A DNA stretch of 64,000 nt from Oscillatoriophycideae cyanobacterium NC_groundwater_1537_Pr4_S-0.65um_50_18 (GCA_016208305.1 JACQYI010000006.1:992001-1056000); one strand, 5' to 3'. Counted from the first letter of the stretch, positions 1 through 10,115 are shown. Numbers and translations: made by a program. Notes: generated from the letters alone by a model not told the origin.

Positions 1-286
1 AATTTTCAATAAATCACTCTTCTATCGCAGGGTATAACCCATAAAACCCATAGGGAGAGACAAGCAAAGATAAAAGCTTGAAGGCGCCAAAGATAGGCTC
101 ATCAGCGGGTTCATAAAATCGACTCAGGATTTACTTGTAAAAGTCTTTGTCGTAAGCAAAAGCATATTTCATTAGAATCCCCATACCTATTCAGGATGAT
201 TTTGGAGAAGCTTTAGATGAATTAGGAAAGTCGTATTTCTAAAGCAGGAAGCTAGCTAGAGGGCTTTAGGCTAGGGTTCTAAAGTA
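1..286. other. Intergenic start of window, no gene seen
   Basis: No credible coding region or RNA gene is visible. A short open stretch around 155-241 ends in a stop but has no start codon and matches nothing I recognise. The stretch probably holds the promoter of the gene that starts near 287; no clear promoter boxes can be asserted. Confidence 0.4.
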
Positions 287-838
287 ATGCTCTTTAAAAG
301 ATGTAGAAGTATGCCCTCCACAGCAGAATTTAATCAGAGCCAATCTGATCAAAACCAATCTGATTCGAATCAAAGTTATCAAAGCATTGTTTTTAGCTTT
401 TCTGAGCAGCAGGTTGCAGAAGATGCTCTCCAAGCGCTACAGACTGCCGGATTTACCCAAGAACAGCTTCAGCTTAACTCGCAGACTCCACCTGTTCCTC
501 AGACAGAGGCAAAGAAAAGTGGTGGCAAAGGAGCGATCGTCGGAGCGCTTGCAGGTGGGTTAATCGGCTTAATATTTGGCTACGCAAAGGTCAACTTAGC
601 GGAAACTGCCAATGTTGGCTTACTCGGAGACAGCCTTGGCATGGTGCTTGCAGGTAGCTTAGTGGGTGCTGCGGCTATGAGTATTATCGCGGCCATGAGT
701 GGCGTAAACGTTATCAGAGATCAAGTAGGAACTGAGACATCAGCGCTCACTCCAATATTTTTAGTCTCTGTTAACGCCTCACAACCCGAAGAGATTGCAA
801 AAGCCCAAAGCATTCTTGAGCAGTACACAACGGCATGA
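287..838 (+). CDS. Glycine-zipper membrane protein, stress-protein-like
   Basis: A 183-residue protein of unknown function. After a Gln/Ser/Asn-rich tail (about residues 9-28) comes an alpha/beta segment (about 29-65) resembling the N-terminal half of YflT/general-stress-17M-like proteins. A Gly-rich hydrophobic stretch with GxxxG spacing (about 78-100) and a second hydrophobic helix (about 112-136) follow, suggesting membrane insertion. The C-terminus (about 150-180) looks like another beta-alpha unit. No strong Shine-Dalgarno is seen; an ATG at 311 (residue 9) is an equally good start. The gene stands alone on its strand. The stress-protein resemblance is a recollection of family patterns, not a search result. 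Confidence 0.65.
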   Translation: MLFKRCRSMPSTAEFNQSQSDQNQSDSNQSYQSIVFSFSEQQVAEDALQALQTAGFTQEQLQLNSQTPPVPQTEAKKSGGKGAIVGALAGGLIGLIFGYAKVNLAETANVGLLGDSLGMVLAGSLVGAAAMSIIAAMSGVNVIRDQVGTETSALTPIFLVSVNASQPEEIAKAQSILEQYTTA

Positions 839-1364
839 GATGAGTGAAATGAAATCAGGCAGAGCGCTGGAAATCCTTTGGTCATTTGCTAGAGGTTTTC
901 CAGCGCTTTTGCCTTGGTCGAAATATTATCGGCTGACGCAAACAGAGGAGGATGGCACCTTGTTACAAAAACCACCGTCTTCTGCCAATGCCCTGCCGCC
1001 AAAACCCATAAGGGCTAGAGTTGCGATCGATAAAATCATGAAGCGTTTCATAAGTCACCTGAATTGAATACTTGGTTTTCTCTACTTCTCTAGAATCCAC
1101 CCATTCCCTGAACCTGCTGTGAGGGCTATCTGAGCGATCGCAGAAAGCCAAATGAGAAATTGCTGAGTTCTCAGTGGACTTCTTGCATCCTTGTTTTGTG
1201 GCAAGCGGAAATCGTGGCACAATTCACACTAGAGATTGAATCCAGAGATCTAATAAAGCCATATAAAAAAGCCGATAGCGCCCACCAAGGACAGGGGCTA
1301 TCGGCTTTCTAAATTTCAACCTAGATTTATAGCTGTATTCACAGCAGTGAGGACAGGGACTGGC
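839..1364. other. Intergenic stretch with one terminator hairpin
   Basis: Open frames here are short, lack ribosome binding sites and have no recognisable product. Apart from the hairpin at 1268-1308, I see nothing supportable. Confidence 0.45.
1268..1308. terminator. Perfect 12-bp stem hairpin, probable terminator
   Basis: AAAGCCGATAGC at 1268-1279 pairs exactly with GCTATCGGCTTT at 1297-1308 across a 17-nt loop. A-rich sequence on the left and T-rich sequence on the right make it a plausible bidirectional terminator. It lies just beyond the stop of the minus-strand gene ending at 1365. Confidence 0.7.
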
Positions 1365-1799
1365 TCAACCGAAAGAATCTAGATCAAGGGCTTTTGACCC
1401 TCCTTGCTCTAGCTGAATCAGAATCTTACCAAGTTGCCACCAGACCAACAAACCCGTCATTAGCGTCAACAAAAAAGCGACGCCGTAGGCAATGCCTGTA
1501 GGAAAACCAAAGATTTGCACGCCAGAGGCGAGAAACACGCAGATACCTGCACAAATGCCCAGAAACGTCAGCAAGAGGGGGAATCCTTGGACATTTTCTA
1601 GCGTCTGGGTCGTGCGATTGCGGGCCCATATATTCACAGCTTGCTTCAGTGTGGCATCAAAGGCAAGTCCCGAAGTGATGCTGGCAAACAAACCAGCAAC
1701 GAGTAAAAAGTAAGGGGGATCGTAGTACACAGGTAGCTCCTTGACTGGGACATTAGCTGGGAAATGTAATACATGAGAGAGAACAATCGGTCGAGGCAT
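1365..1799 (-). CDS. Conserved cyanobacterial membrane protein, three helices
   Basis: A 144-residue protein with hydrophobic segments at about 28-50, 74-95 and 100-120, ending in a short acidic cytosolic-looking tail. I recognise it only as a small cyanobacterial membrane protein; no catalytic motif is visible. Its start lies 23 bp after the stop of the ABC1-family kinase gene on the same strand, so the two are probably co-transcribed. The strong hairpin at 1268-1308 would end that transcript. Function unknown. Confidence 0.7.
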   Translation of the reverse strand: MPRPIVLSHVLHFPANVPVKELPVYYDPPYFLLVAGLFASITSGLAFDATLKQAVNIWARNRTTQTLENVQGFPLLLTFLGICAGICVFLASGVQIFGFPTGIAYGVAFLLTLMTGLLVWWQLGKILIQLEQGGSKALDLDSFG

Positions 1800-1822
1800 T
1801 CTTGCTCTATGACCTAGCCCGA

Positions 1823-3541
1823 TTATCTAACCGTTTTTCTATCTTGAGAAGCCATAAAGCCAGCCATAGAAGGCAGCAGGGTTGCCGCTCTTTCGGTAGA
1901 AAACTCGGTTAGCGCACCGATCGCCGCTGTCAGCAAACGAGCAGGTTTGACATCATCTTTAATCAGATTCCACAGTCGCTGAACCTCTGCGGTATGCAGC
2001 CGATCATCTTCAATCAGCGCTAGGATGAGTTGCCGCCTCAACAGATCACCCTCATCAGACAACAGGTATTGTAAGCCAAGTTGGGCTGTGGGCAGCAGAT
2101 CAAACTGTGTATCAGAGCGGGCGATCGCAATGAGATTCTCTAGCCGCTCCCATTGAAACTTACCGTCTTTAAACAACACCTCAATCAGTCGGCGGCGTAG
2201 TGCAGGCGATTCACCCGTGAGCAGTCGTCGAGCTACGTAGGGAAAGGCCACATCCACAATCTTAAAATCGGGATTGAGGCTGAGCGCCAGTCCTTCCTGC
2301 GTTACAACTGAGCGAATGATTAGAGCAAACTTCGCCGGAAGCCGAAACGGGTATTCGTACATTAACGACGAGAATTTGTCCGTGATGGTCTTAAAGTTAA
2401 AGTCTTGGACGCTTTCGCCCAAGGCGTTGCCCAGTACCTCTTCTAACGCAGGAATAATGGGCTGGATATCAGTACCCGCTGTGAGAAATCCCAGCTTAAC
2501 GAAATCTTGGGCTAAGTGCTCATAGTCTTGGTTGATCAGATGCACTACAGAGTCTACCAGCGTTTCCTTGGCCTCTTGCTCCAGCTGATCCATCATGCCA
2601 AAGTCGATATATGCCATGCGGCCATCGGGCGTGGCAAACAGGTTGCCTGGATGAGGATCGGCATGGAAAAAGCCAAATTCTAGGAGCTGGCGCAAGCCTG
2701 CCGTTACGCCAATTTCGATCAGCGTATCTTGATCGAGGTTAGATTCGCGAATCTTCTGCAAATCGGTCAGCTTAGAGCCATGAATCCATTCCAACGTCAG
2801 CACATGATGGCTGCTGTAGCGCCAGTAAATCAGAGGAACTTTAACCGTCGGATCTCCCGAAAAGTTAGCGGCAAATTTTTCGGCGTTTTTCCCCTCATTT
2901 TGGTAGTCAATTTCTTCAAACAGCTTTGTGCCAAACTCATCGACCACGAGGAGCAGATCATGCCCTAGGTTGAGCGGTAGCCAAGGAGACATCCAACTGG
3001 CCGCCCATCGCATAAGGTAGAGGTCTAGCGTCAGCACAGGTAGTAGGTGAGGCCGTTGTACTTTGACAGCCACCTCTTCGCCCGTATGCAGCCGCGCTTG
3101 GTAAACCTGACCTAGACTCGCCGCAGCGATCGGCTGAGGGGAAATTTGACTAAAGGTTTCATCAATCGTGCGGTCTAGCTCCCGTTCGATGATGCCAAAG
3201 GCAATGTCTGTAGAAAAAGGAGGTAGCTGATCTTGCAGCTTAACCAGCTCATCCAAAAAGTCTTTACGCACCAGATCGGGGCGGGTCGAGAGAGCCTGAC
3301 CGACCTTAATATAGGTTGGGCCGAGGCGGGTCAAAATTTTGCGGAGTTGGGCGGCGCGCCTCAGCTTGTTTGCCTCAACTTGTCGAAACCATTCATCTTG
3401 CTTTAAGCCTAAGATAAAGGCACCAAACAGCCAGACTACGCTTAGGGAACGCCACAGCGTTAGCCAGGGGCGAAACCGATAGTAACGAGCGATCGCCTTT
3501 GCGTCGTAGCGTCGCATCTGCTCCAGTTGAAATTGACTCAC
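1823..3541 (-). CDS. ABC1/UbiB (AarF) family atypical kinase
   Basis: A 572-residue member of the ABC1/ADCK/UbiB protein-kinase-like family. Family marks are visible: a KxGQ segment (KVGQALSTRPDL, about 77-88), the Ala-rich nucleotide loop (AAASLGQVY, about 139-147), the ADPHPGN catalytic segment (about 293-299) and the metal-binding DFG shortly after. Members are ATPases or kinases linked to isoprenoid quinone and tocopherol metabolism in membranes and plastoglobule-like bodies; cyanobacteria carry several paralogues, so the substrate cannot be assigned. The start follows from the conserved N-terminal basic segment. Followed 23 bp downstream by the small membrane protein gene, probably in one operon. 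Confidence 0.9.
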   Translation of the reverse strand: MSQFQLEQMRRYDAKAIARYYRFRPWLTLWRSLSVVWLFGAFILGLKQDEWFRQVEANKLRRAAQLRKILTRLGPTYIKVGQALSTRPDLVRKDFLDELVKLQDQLPPFSTDIAFGIIERELDRTIDETFSQISPQPIAAASLGQVYQARLHTGEEVAVKVQRPHLLPVLTLDLYLMRWAASWMSPWLPLNLGHDLLLVVDEFGTKLFEEIDYQNEGKNAEKFAANFSGDPTVKVPLIYWRYSSHHVLTLEWIHGSKLTDLQKIRESNLDQDTLIEIGVTAGLRQLLEFGFFHADPHPGNLFATPDGRMAYIDFGMMDQLEQEAKETLVDSVVHLINQDYEHLAQDFVKLGFLTAGTDIQPIIPALEEVLGNALGESVQDFNFKTITDKFSSLMYEYPFRLPAKFALIIRSVVTQEGLALSLNPDFKIVDVAFPYVARRLLTGESPALRRRLIEVLFKDGKFQWERLENLIAIARSDTQFDLLPTAQLGLQYLLSDEGDLLRRQLILALIEDDRLHTAEVQRLWNLIKDDVKPARLLTAAIGALTEFSTERAATLLPSMAGFMASQDRKTVR

Positions 3542-3904
3542 GCTATCTCTGCCTCTCTAACCAGGGATATCAAACCAAGCATCCCGGCGGCAATCACGTC
3601 CCAAACCAGGAGCCTTGTATTTAAAGGTTAACTCTAGTATAAGAAACTACATCTATCGATCGCCGAGAAAACCCGAAAAAGTTAACTTTTGCATCAGAAT
3701 TTATTCGTAAATTGCTGCTTATACGGGTCATAATCCCACAAAAAGCCAAGCCTTACGATATTTAGGCATGAATTTTACTCGATGTAACTTATAAAGAAAT
3801 ACTAAATTAAGCGAAGTGGCGTTAAGGCGAATACTGATTTTTGTAAACGAATGCCCATAGCCCACCCGTAGCTCACCAATAGTCCATAAAGCACTCCATC
3901 GCCT
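3542..3904. other. Intergenic stretch upstream of the ABC1 kinase gene
   Basis: No gene is visible. It must contain the promoter of the ABC1 kinase gene (minus strand) and the 3' end of the ABC exporter transcript. The motif AAGTTAACTTTT near 3679 is a small palindrome; I attach no function to it. Confidence 0.35.
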
Positions 3905-5770
3905 CTAATCCTCTAGCATTTGCAGCCGATAAAGACTGGCATAGAGTCCGTTCTCAGCCAGTAGCTCTTCATGGCTACCTGCCTCCATCAGCTGACCTTG
4001 CTTGAGCACAAAGATGCGATCGACGCTGCGAATCGTCGAAAGACGGTGGGCAATAATGATGGCGGTTCGATCTTGCAGCAGCGTTTCTAGCGCTTCCTGA
4101 ATCTTGGACTCCGTTTTCACATCCAGGTTTGCCGTTGCCTCATCCAGCACCAAAATGCCAGGATTGCGAATGGCAGCCCTGGCAAAGGCCAGAAGCTGTT
4201 TTTCACCACCGGAGAGATTAGTCCCCCGTTGCCGTAGCTGCGTGTCATAGCCCTGGGGCAGATTCTCAATGAACTGAGCTACATTGGTTCGCTCGGCAGC
4301 ACTGCGAATCTGATCGATCGAGTAGCGTTCGCCTAGGGAAATATTGCTCTTGACATCTCCAGCAAAAAGAAAGCCATCCTGTAAAATCACCGCCATCCGC
4401 TGCCGTAGAGCGGCTTGGGGCAACTCTCGAATGTCTTCACCATCCAGCAAAATGCGCCCCTCGGTGACATCATAGAGGCGACACAGCAGCCGAATGATAG
4501 AGCTTTTGCCCGCACCTGTCGGCCCTACCAGCGCCACCTTTTCGCCAGGGCGGATAGTGAAATTTAGATTGCGCAGCACAGGTTCATCGGCCTTATAGCC
4601 AAAAGAAACCTGCTCAAAGCGAATTTCACCCGCAGAAGCTAAAGGAGCCTCTGTCGGATTCTTGGCTTGAGTTTGATAGCGTTCCATCTCTTGCTCACCC
4701 CAGCCGATCGCCTGACCTGGATCTCGAATTTCGATCGGCTCGTTGAGAATATCGCTGACCCGCTCTAGGGCAGTGAGTCCGGCCTGGATAGCCGTAAAGC
4801 GCTCAGCAAACTGGCGTAGGGGATCAAACAACCGCTGGGCAAACAAAATAAACGACGTGAGGATACCAAAATCCAGCACTTTGCCCATCACCAGCAGACT
4901 GCCCAGCCACAGCACTGCGCCGACAGCCGCTAAAGCCACCCATTCCAACGTTGCTGACACAGCAGAATCGTAGAAAATGGTGCGATCGACTTCAGAGACA
5001 TAGCGCTGGTTAATGGTGCGAAAGAGCTGTGCATTAAACTGCTCTCGTCGAAAGAGTTGGACTACGTTAATCCCGACGATATTTTCTTGCAACGTCGAGT
5101 TAAGCGCCGAAAGTTCTTCTCTGGCCTTGTAGTTTGCCAGTCGATACTGCTGCTGAAAATAGACCACCAGCCCAGTAACGGGAAACAGCAGCACCAGCAG
5201 CAGCAAAGCCAACTGCCACTGAAGGGTAAACATCACCACTACCAGCACTATCATCGTCAGCAGGTCGCTGACTACACCGATCGCTCCCGTTGAAAACACA
5301 TCGCCTAGCGCATCCACATCGCTCGTGAGGCGGGTAATCAGACGACCCACCGGAGTGCGATCGAAAAAGCGAGTCGCTAGAGCCGTGACATGGTTAAACA
5401 AATCATCTCGAATATCGGCGGTAATCCGCTGCCCTACCTTTTGGATCAGATAGCCTTGAAAGCCGCTGAGGGAAAGCTGAACAATCAAGGTGGCAATGAG
5501 CAACAGCACCAGCAGTCTGGCACCATCGACCAAGTTATACCCTTGCAAAAACGCCATCACAGGCTCTTTTTTGGCTAAGGCAACCGCCTGACCAATAATG
5601 ATCGGCTGCATAGAACCGGCCAAAGCCAGGGGAATGAGCATCACCAAGGCAACCGTCAGTAAGCGCGTGTTCCTCTTGGCGTAAGGGATGACGATCCGGA
5701 AAAGCCGCCAGTCTGTTTGTCGAGATTTTGGCTGGGGCTGAGCCTCCGGAGCCGGAGATGCACTGGTCAT
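3905..5770 (-). CDS. ABC exporter half-transporter (MdlB/MsbA-like)
   Basis: A 621-residue fused permease-ATPase. The N-terminal half (about 25-340) is a six-helix type I exporter domain. The C-terminal half is the nucleotide-binding domain with Walker A GPTGAGKSS (about 426), signature LSGGEKQ (about 529) and Walker B/D-loop LVLDEATANLD (about 549). Such proteins dimerise and export lipids, drugs or peptides; the substrate cannot be told from sequence. A homologous but distinct half-transporter lies at 43302-45071. They are 38 kb apart, so pairing into a heterodimer is only a possibility. The ATG start precedes a short Pro/Gln-rich tail. Confidence 0.92.
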   Translation of the reverse strand: MTSASPAPEAQPQPKSRQTDWRLFRIVIPYAKRNTRLLTVALVMLIPLALAGSMQPIIIGQAVALAKKEPVMAFLQGYNLVDGARLLVLLLIATLIVQLSLSGFQGYLIQKVGQRITADIRDDLFNHVTALATRFFDRTPVGRLITRLTSDVDALGDVFSTGAIGVVSDLLTMIVLVVVMFTLQWQLALLLLVLLFPVTGLVVYFQQQYRLANYKAREELSALNSTLQENIVGINVVQLFRREQFNAQLFRTINQRYVSEVDRTIFYDSAVSATLEWVALAAVGAVLWLGSLLVMGKVLDFGILTSFILFAQRLFDPLRQFAERFTAIQAGLTALERVSDILNEPIEIRDPGQAIGWGEQEMERYQTQAKNPTEAPLASAGEIRFEQVSFGYKADEPVLRNLNFTIRPGEKVALVGPTGAGKSSIIRLLCRLYDVTEGRILLDGEDIRELPQAALRQRMAVILQDGFLFAGDVKSNISLGERYSIDQIRSAAERTNVAQFIENLPQGYDTQLRQRGTNLSGGEKQLLAFARAAIRNPGILVLDEATANLDVKTESKIQEALETLLQDRTAIIIAHRLSTIRSVDRIFVLKQGQLMEAGSHEELLAENGLYASLYRLQMLED

Positions 5771-5937
5771 GTTAAAGGCGAAAGTGGGGGCACAGGTGAA
5801 GCGGCGAGGCTGGCGATCGAACGGCTGTCCTCAAACCGCTATCCCACTGTAGCTTAGCAGCAGCTCAGCAACGTTTGCAGTCTGCTACCCCTAAACCTGT
5901 TAGACAAGCCCTGCTAGACAAAGGCGTGATGAGCCAA

Positions 5938-6183
5938 TTATTGAGCAGAAGTAGCAGAGGGTTTGGCGGTAGGAACGGCATCAATGGCGATCGGCTGAAG
6001 GCTAAAGCCAACGACCGGAGTGCCATGACAGAAGAAGCCCTGTCTAGAGCGCATTTCAAACGCAGGTTCGCTGCCGCGCAGCCATTCCACTTCGGTCAAA
6101 ACCTTGAATCCTTTTTCACTAGCCACAAGCTGAACGGGGGTTTTTCTGGAGCGGGTAACGAGAACGTGAGTGGGGTTAAACAT
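5938..6183 (-). CDS. Small conserved cyanobacterial protein, unknown function
   Basis: An 81-residue soluble protein beginning MFNPTHVLVTRSRKTPVQLV. I recognise this N-terminus as a conserved hypothetical protein of cyanobacteria. A good ribosome site, AAGGA, lies six bases before the ATG and supports the start. There is no signal peptide or membrane segment; the last 20 residues are Ala/Pro/Ser-rich and probably disordered. It lies 167 bp upstream of the ABC exporter on the same strand and may share its transcript. No function is known to me. Confidence 0.7.
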   Translation of the reverse strand: MFNPTHVLVTRSRKTPVQLVASEKGFKVLTEVEWLRGSEPAFEMRSRQGFFCHGTPVVGFSLQPIAIDAVPTAKPSATSAQ

Positions 6184-7439
6184 AGTAAATCCTTATGAAT
6201 TAAGTTGAATTTTGTGGTAGCGATCAGTTCGCCAAAGCAGCCTCTACGGCTAGTCCTACAGTGCTAATAGCGCCCTACACAGCATCTCGATTGCAACATT
6301 TCAAAGTGACATTTCGAGGTGGCATTTCGAAGTGACATTTCGATCAGTAACGCTTTCAGTGACACTTCGAGAATGATTCGATAGTGAATAGAACACTGCT
6401 GTGCGATGGCTATGAGATAGCTGTGAGATATAAAGTAGCCAGTAGATTCAGGTCAGTAATTACATAGGACTAGAGATAAGCGACCAAGTTCCGGCTAAAG
6501 TGACCTTCGTAGTCACCTTCACAGGCAGTCGTAGCGCTTAATCGGAACTTCTTGAATTAAGTTTAAGGTGCTTGAGGGAGGTGGCGATCGCCCTACGAGT
6601 GCGGACAGCCGTAATCTGATGAGGTGTAGTTTCCGACTTTGAGGCTACAGACTTAGATCTTGAAATGATCTTTGAAATAATCATGTAAATGATCTTTGAC
6701 AGGATCTCTGAAATGCACATGTAACTGCGTTGAGATCAACGTTTATCCAAAATTCACAAAAAGCCTTGGAACGCTCACTACTTCGTCAATCTTCAGTAAA
6801 TTCACGGGGATTTAACTACCCTTTTTGAGTATTTCCGCCAAACTGTTTGAGGAGCGCTGGTTAAGAGATTTGTGGCGTAACCTCTAAATCTCGATCGAGC
6901 TTGCCTCCTCAGGCAATATAGTCCTTCTGTTTAGGGCTTGCCTGCATCACTTGAGAGGGCGCTAGGCTCACACGCATTTCAGCCATTTCCCCTATCCTGT
7001 CCTATCCCGATTCAACGCTTTGTAGGCCGCACAGATTTCTGGGTCTATCCTGCTCCGGGCGACTCTGCCACGATCCATATGCCTAGGTTTGCAGTCCAAT
7101 CTAGTAGCTCTCAAGACTACTCTCAAAACCGTTCTCAGAATCGTTCCTAAAATAGTTCTCTCAATAGCTTCTAAGAAATAACTCTCTTTTGATTTTCGAG
7201 AGATTTTGAGCCATTTGATTTTGATCCATTTGAACATCCCAGCAGTAGCTTGGCAAATAGGCGATCGCCTGAAAACCTTCGATGTTCTTGCTCTTGAGCG
7301 GGAGAATGGGTGCTGCTCAGCAAACTGTGAGGGGGCTTACCCCAGTGTTTTGGGCAATGCCCAATCCTACGGTTTGGGATGCTTTCATCTAAAGCCGTAA
7401 TTTTTTTGTCAGTCAACCATTTGTCAGTCAACCATTGCT
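6184..7439. other. 1.26-kb gene-free stretch with short degenerate repeats
   Basis: None of the open frames here looks like protein, and all lack ribosome sites. The sequence holds several low-complexity echoes: three 13-bp units at 6306-6344, ATGATCTTTGA-type repeats around 6660-6720, and a pair of TTTGTCAGTCAACCA units just before the gene at 7440. Promoters for the genes on either side must lie here; nothing more can be supported. Confidence 0.5.
6306..6344. repeat. Three 13-bp tandem units
   Basis: GTGACATTTCGAG (6306), GTGGCATTTCGAA (6319) and GTGACATTTCGAT (6332) follow each other without spacing. A further GTGACACTTCGAG lies near 6359. Typical of slippage-derived noncoding repeats. 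Confidence 0.8.
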
Positions 7440-9824
7440 ATGGCATTCCCTATGACTTTTTCAAAAACAAGTTTATCCTTTGTCTTCATTGATGCTGCCG
7501 TTGAAAATTACCCAAGCCTCGCTGAAGGGGTTACAGACGCGCATGTGCATATCCTGGATGCTACAGGCGATGGGATTGGACAAATTACGGAGCTCCTGCG
7601 CCATGCTGCTCAGAGCCATGAAGCGATCGCTATTGACAGCATTCATATTGTGTCTCACGGCGCACCGGGCTGCCTGTATCTGGGCAACACCCAACTCAGC
7701 CTTGACACCCTCGATCGCTATGCATCCGAATTAGCCACCTGGTTTTCTGGGTCTGAGGCCAGTCATCCTTCTCTCTTGCTCTATGGCTGCAATGTTGCCG
7801 TCGGGGATGCTGGAACAGAATTAGTCGATCGCCTCCACCAAATCACAGGAGCTGAAATTGCAGCCTCCAATACGCTTACGGGTAATGCCGCTCTGGGAGG
7901 CAACTGGCAGCTTGAAGTGCAAACAGGAGCGGTAGCGGCTCTTGCCTTTGATCGTGCTACTTGCGATCGTTATTGTGGCGTATTGGTTGCCATCAACCCG
8001 AATAACGTTGTCCTCACAGGCGACATCATCGATGATCCGACATCTACCCCAGCAGCGCCTAAACCAAAAATTGCCAATGCCACTTGGTCATTATCCAATC
8101 AGCTAGGTACTAGCAGCGGCGTGCCGAGTAGCGGCGTTGCTAACTATTCGCCTGGGTTTGGGGTCGGTTCAGCCAATTTGGAAACAGGCTCAGCAACCGA
8201 TGTTGGCGTGACGCATGGCTTGATGCTTTACATTAATAATCAAAATTTTGTTGCTTCTAGTACTGGCGATTTGACAGGACAAACGCTAACTGTAAACGGA
8301 AACAGCAAGTTTGCTGGCTTAGATGTCTCGGTGCAGTACGCGGCTATGCAGGATAAGCCTACGCTTCGCACCTTTGCCAGCTTTACTAATTCGACCAATG
8401 CTGCGATTACGACAACCATCAGTTGGGTCACAAACTTAGGGCATGCATTCTCTAGCGAGATCAAAGCGGCAAGCAATGCCCCCAATTTGCAGCCAACTTG
8501 GCCGCAGTACGATGGTACGTTTACCAAAGATGCTCGCTGGCTGATCATAGATGACGACGATCGCCCCTATGAAGGCGAAAAGTTGGGCGAGGGGCGCGGC
8601 AGTATCTACTTCAGACCAGCCGTTACCGATGTTTTATTTGGGCCAGGAACTCCTGCTGTTAAGCCTAGCTCTGTATCGGGCACTACGTTTTTTAGTAATG
8701 GCAACGATCCCAATGACAACCGAGGAGTCATTGCTAATTACCAAGTCACGATCCCGGCAAACTCCACGCGATCGCTGCTCTTTTTCTATGGTCTTAACAG
8801 CACTACGGTGCTAGCAAAAGCCGCAGTGGGGGTATATAACGATGTGGCAGCCCTCAAGAATGAAGGGGATTTGGCAGGGCTAACGAACAAGCAGTTGAGT
8901 GAAACTTTGAACTGGCGTCTCACCAGTCCTGGAGTAACGGTTACGCCCACAACAGGTTTACAAACGACCGAAGCGGGAGGAACTGCCAATTTTACAGTTG
9001 TCTTAACCAGCCAGCCCACTGCCGATGTCACCATCAACCTCACTAGCTCAGACCTAACTGAGGGTACAGTACCGCAATCTGTCAGCTTTAGCGCTGCGAA
9101 CTGGTTTACCCCTCAAACCGTAGCGGTTAAGGGCGTAGACGATCAGGTCAAGGATGGTAATACTGCTTACACCATTCAAACAAAAGTTGCGAGTACAGAT
9201 GCCACCTATACGGCGATCGATCCAGCTGATGTATCTGTTATCAACCTCGATAACGACACAGCCTCTGACGGTGGCAACGGCGGTAGCAACGGCGGTGGTA
9301 ACGGTGGCGGCAACAACGGCGGTAACAACGGTGGCAACAACGGCGGCGGCAACGGTGGCGGCAACAACGGCGGCGGTAATAACCCTCCTCTGTTTGTAGT
9401 CAAAGGCAACAATCGCGCCAATCGGCTAACGGGCACCACCCGCAGCGACAAACTCTTGGGCTATAACGGCAACGATCGACTGGTGGGCGGAAATGGTGAT
9501 GACTCATTAGATGGAGGTAAAAACAGAGACACGCTATTCGGCGGCAAAGGGAATGACGTCCTAAAAGGCGGCAAAGATACCAACTTTTTGTCCGGTGGGG
9601 CTAACCGCGATGTCTTTGTATTGGAGACAGGCGCAACGCAAATTATCCGAGACTTCCAAAATAATGTAGATAAGCTGGGGCTGTCGGGTGATCTCAAGTT
9701 CAACGACTTAGACCTGATTAAGCGCGGGCGCAACACGCTCGTGAAAAAAGACAACGCAGTTCTTGGCATCCTAGAAGGAATCAGACCCAGCTTGATTTCA
9801 TCGGCTGATTTTGTCAAAGTCTAA
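7440..9824 (+). CDS. DUF4347 / Calx-beta / RTX calcium-binding surface protein
   Basis: A 794-residue probable secreted or surface protein. The N-terminus is a DUF4347 domain (about 13-180), recognisable from the FIDAAVENYPSL start, the IHIVSHGAPG motif and the LLYGCNVA motif. A middle region of about 320 residues is not recognised. A Calx-beta-like repeat (about 500-610) and an almost pure Gly/Asn linker (about 612-650) follow. RTX nonapeptides of the GGxGxDxLxGG type (about 665-730) should bind calcium. There is no N-terminal signal peptide; RTX proteins normally leave by type I secretion through a C-terminal signal. No ribosome site precedes 7440; an ATG at 7452 is an alternative start. 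Confidence 0.88.
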   Translation: MAFPMTFSKTSLSFVFIDAAVENYPSLAEGVTDAHVHILDATGDGIGQITELLRHAAQSHEAIAIDSIHIVSHGAPGCLYLGNTQLSLDTLDRYASELATWFSGSEASHPSLLLYGCNVAVGDAGTELVDRLHQITGAEIAASNTLTGNAALGGNWQLEVQTGAVAALAFDRATCDRYCGVLVAINPNNVVLTGDIIDDPTSTPAAPKPKIANATWSLSNQLGTSSGVPSSGVANYSPGFGVGSANLETGSATDVGVTHGLMLYINNQNFVASSTGDLTGQTLTVNGNSKFAGLDVSVQYAAMQDKPTLRTFASFTNSTNAAITTTISWVTNLGHAFSSEIKAASNAPNLQPTWPQYDGTFTKDARWLIIDDDDRPYEGEKLGEGRGSIYFRPAVTDVLFGPGTPAVKPSSVSGTTFFSNGNDPNDNRGVIANYQVTIPANSTRSLLFFYGLNSTTVLAKAAVGVYNDVAALKNEGDLAGLTNKQLSETLNWRLTSPGVTVTPTTGLQTTEAGGTANFTVVLTSQPTADVTINLTSSDLTEGTVPQSVSFSAANWFTPQTVAVKGVDDQVKDGNTAYTIQTKVASTDATYTAIDPADVSVINLDNDTASDGGNGGSNGGGNGGGNNGGNNGGNNGGGNGGGNNGGGNNPPLFVVKGNNRANRLTGTTRSDKLLGYNGNDRLVGGNGDDSLDGGKNRDTLFGGKGNDVLKGGKDTNFLSGGANRDVFVLETGATQIIRDFQNNVDKLGLSGDLKFNDLDLIKRGRNTLVKKDNAVLGILEGIRPSLISSADFVKV

Positions 9825-9921
9825 GCTGAAGCTTAGGGAAGTGAGGCGATCGCCCTGCTAAGGCGTTTTGTAGGCGCGATCCGCCCCAAAAAGTGTGCCA
9901 AAACTCAATAGTTTTTTGGAA

Positions 9922-9998
9922 GTGCCGCGCTTCGCGCGGCACAAAACCCTAAAAGCCGGATTTTCAAGGCGCTTCGCGCGGCACAAAACCCGGATTTT
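9922..9998. repeat. GC-rich hairpin and near-identical partial copy
   Basis: GTGCCGCGC (9922-9930) pairs with GCGCGGCAC (9934-9942) over a TTC loop. The segment from 9927 recurs from 9969 (22 identical bases), and CCGGATTTT recurs after each. It lies 3' of the RTX gene and could terminate its transcript. Similar short GC-rich palindromes occur near 30815 and 43250. Confidence 0.75.
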
Positions 9999-10115
9999 AG
10001 AAAAATAGGAAAGGGGCATTGCCCTCTCGCGGGATGGAACCCCTGCACCCCGTTCATAACTCGTGAAGGATCGCTATAGTAGTGATACTAAAGAAATGTA
10101 AAGACTAATCTGGCA

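Noticed and set aside
963-1220. 85-codon minus-strand open frame
   Set aside because: No ribosome site, no family resemblance, overlaps another spurious frame; composition is not protein-like.
6938-7431. Several short frames before the DUF4347 gene
   Set aside because: All overlap one another on both strands, lack ribosome sites and contain repeat-derived residues.
9206-9451. Minus-strand frame of almost pure Leu/Pro
   Set aside because: Antisense of the Gly/Asn linker of the RTX protein; pure artefact of the repeat.
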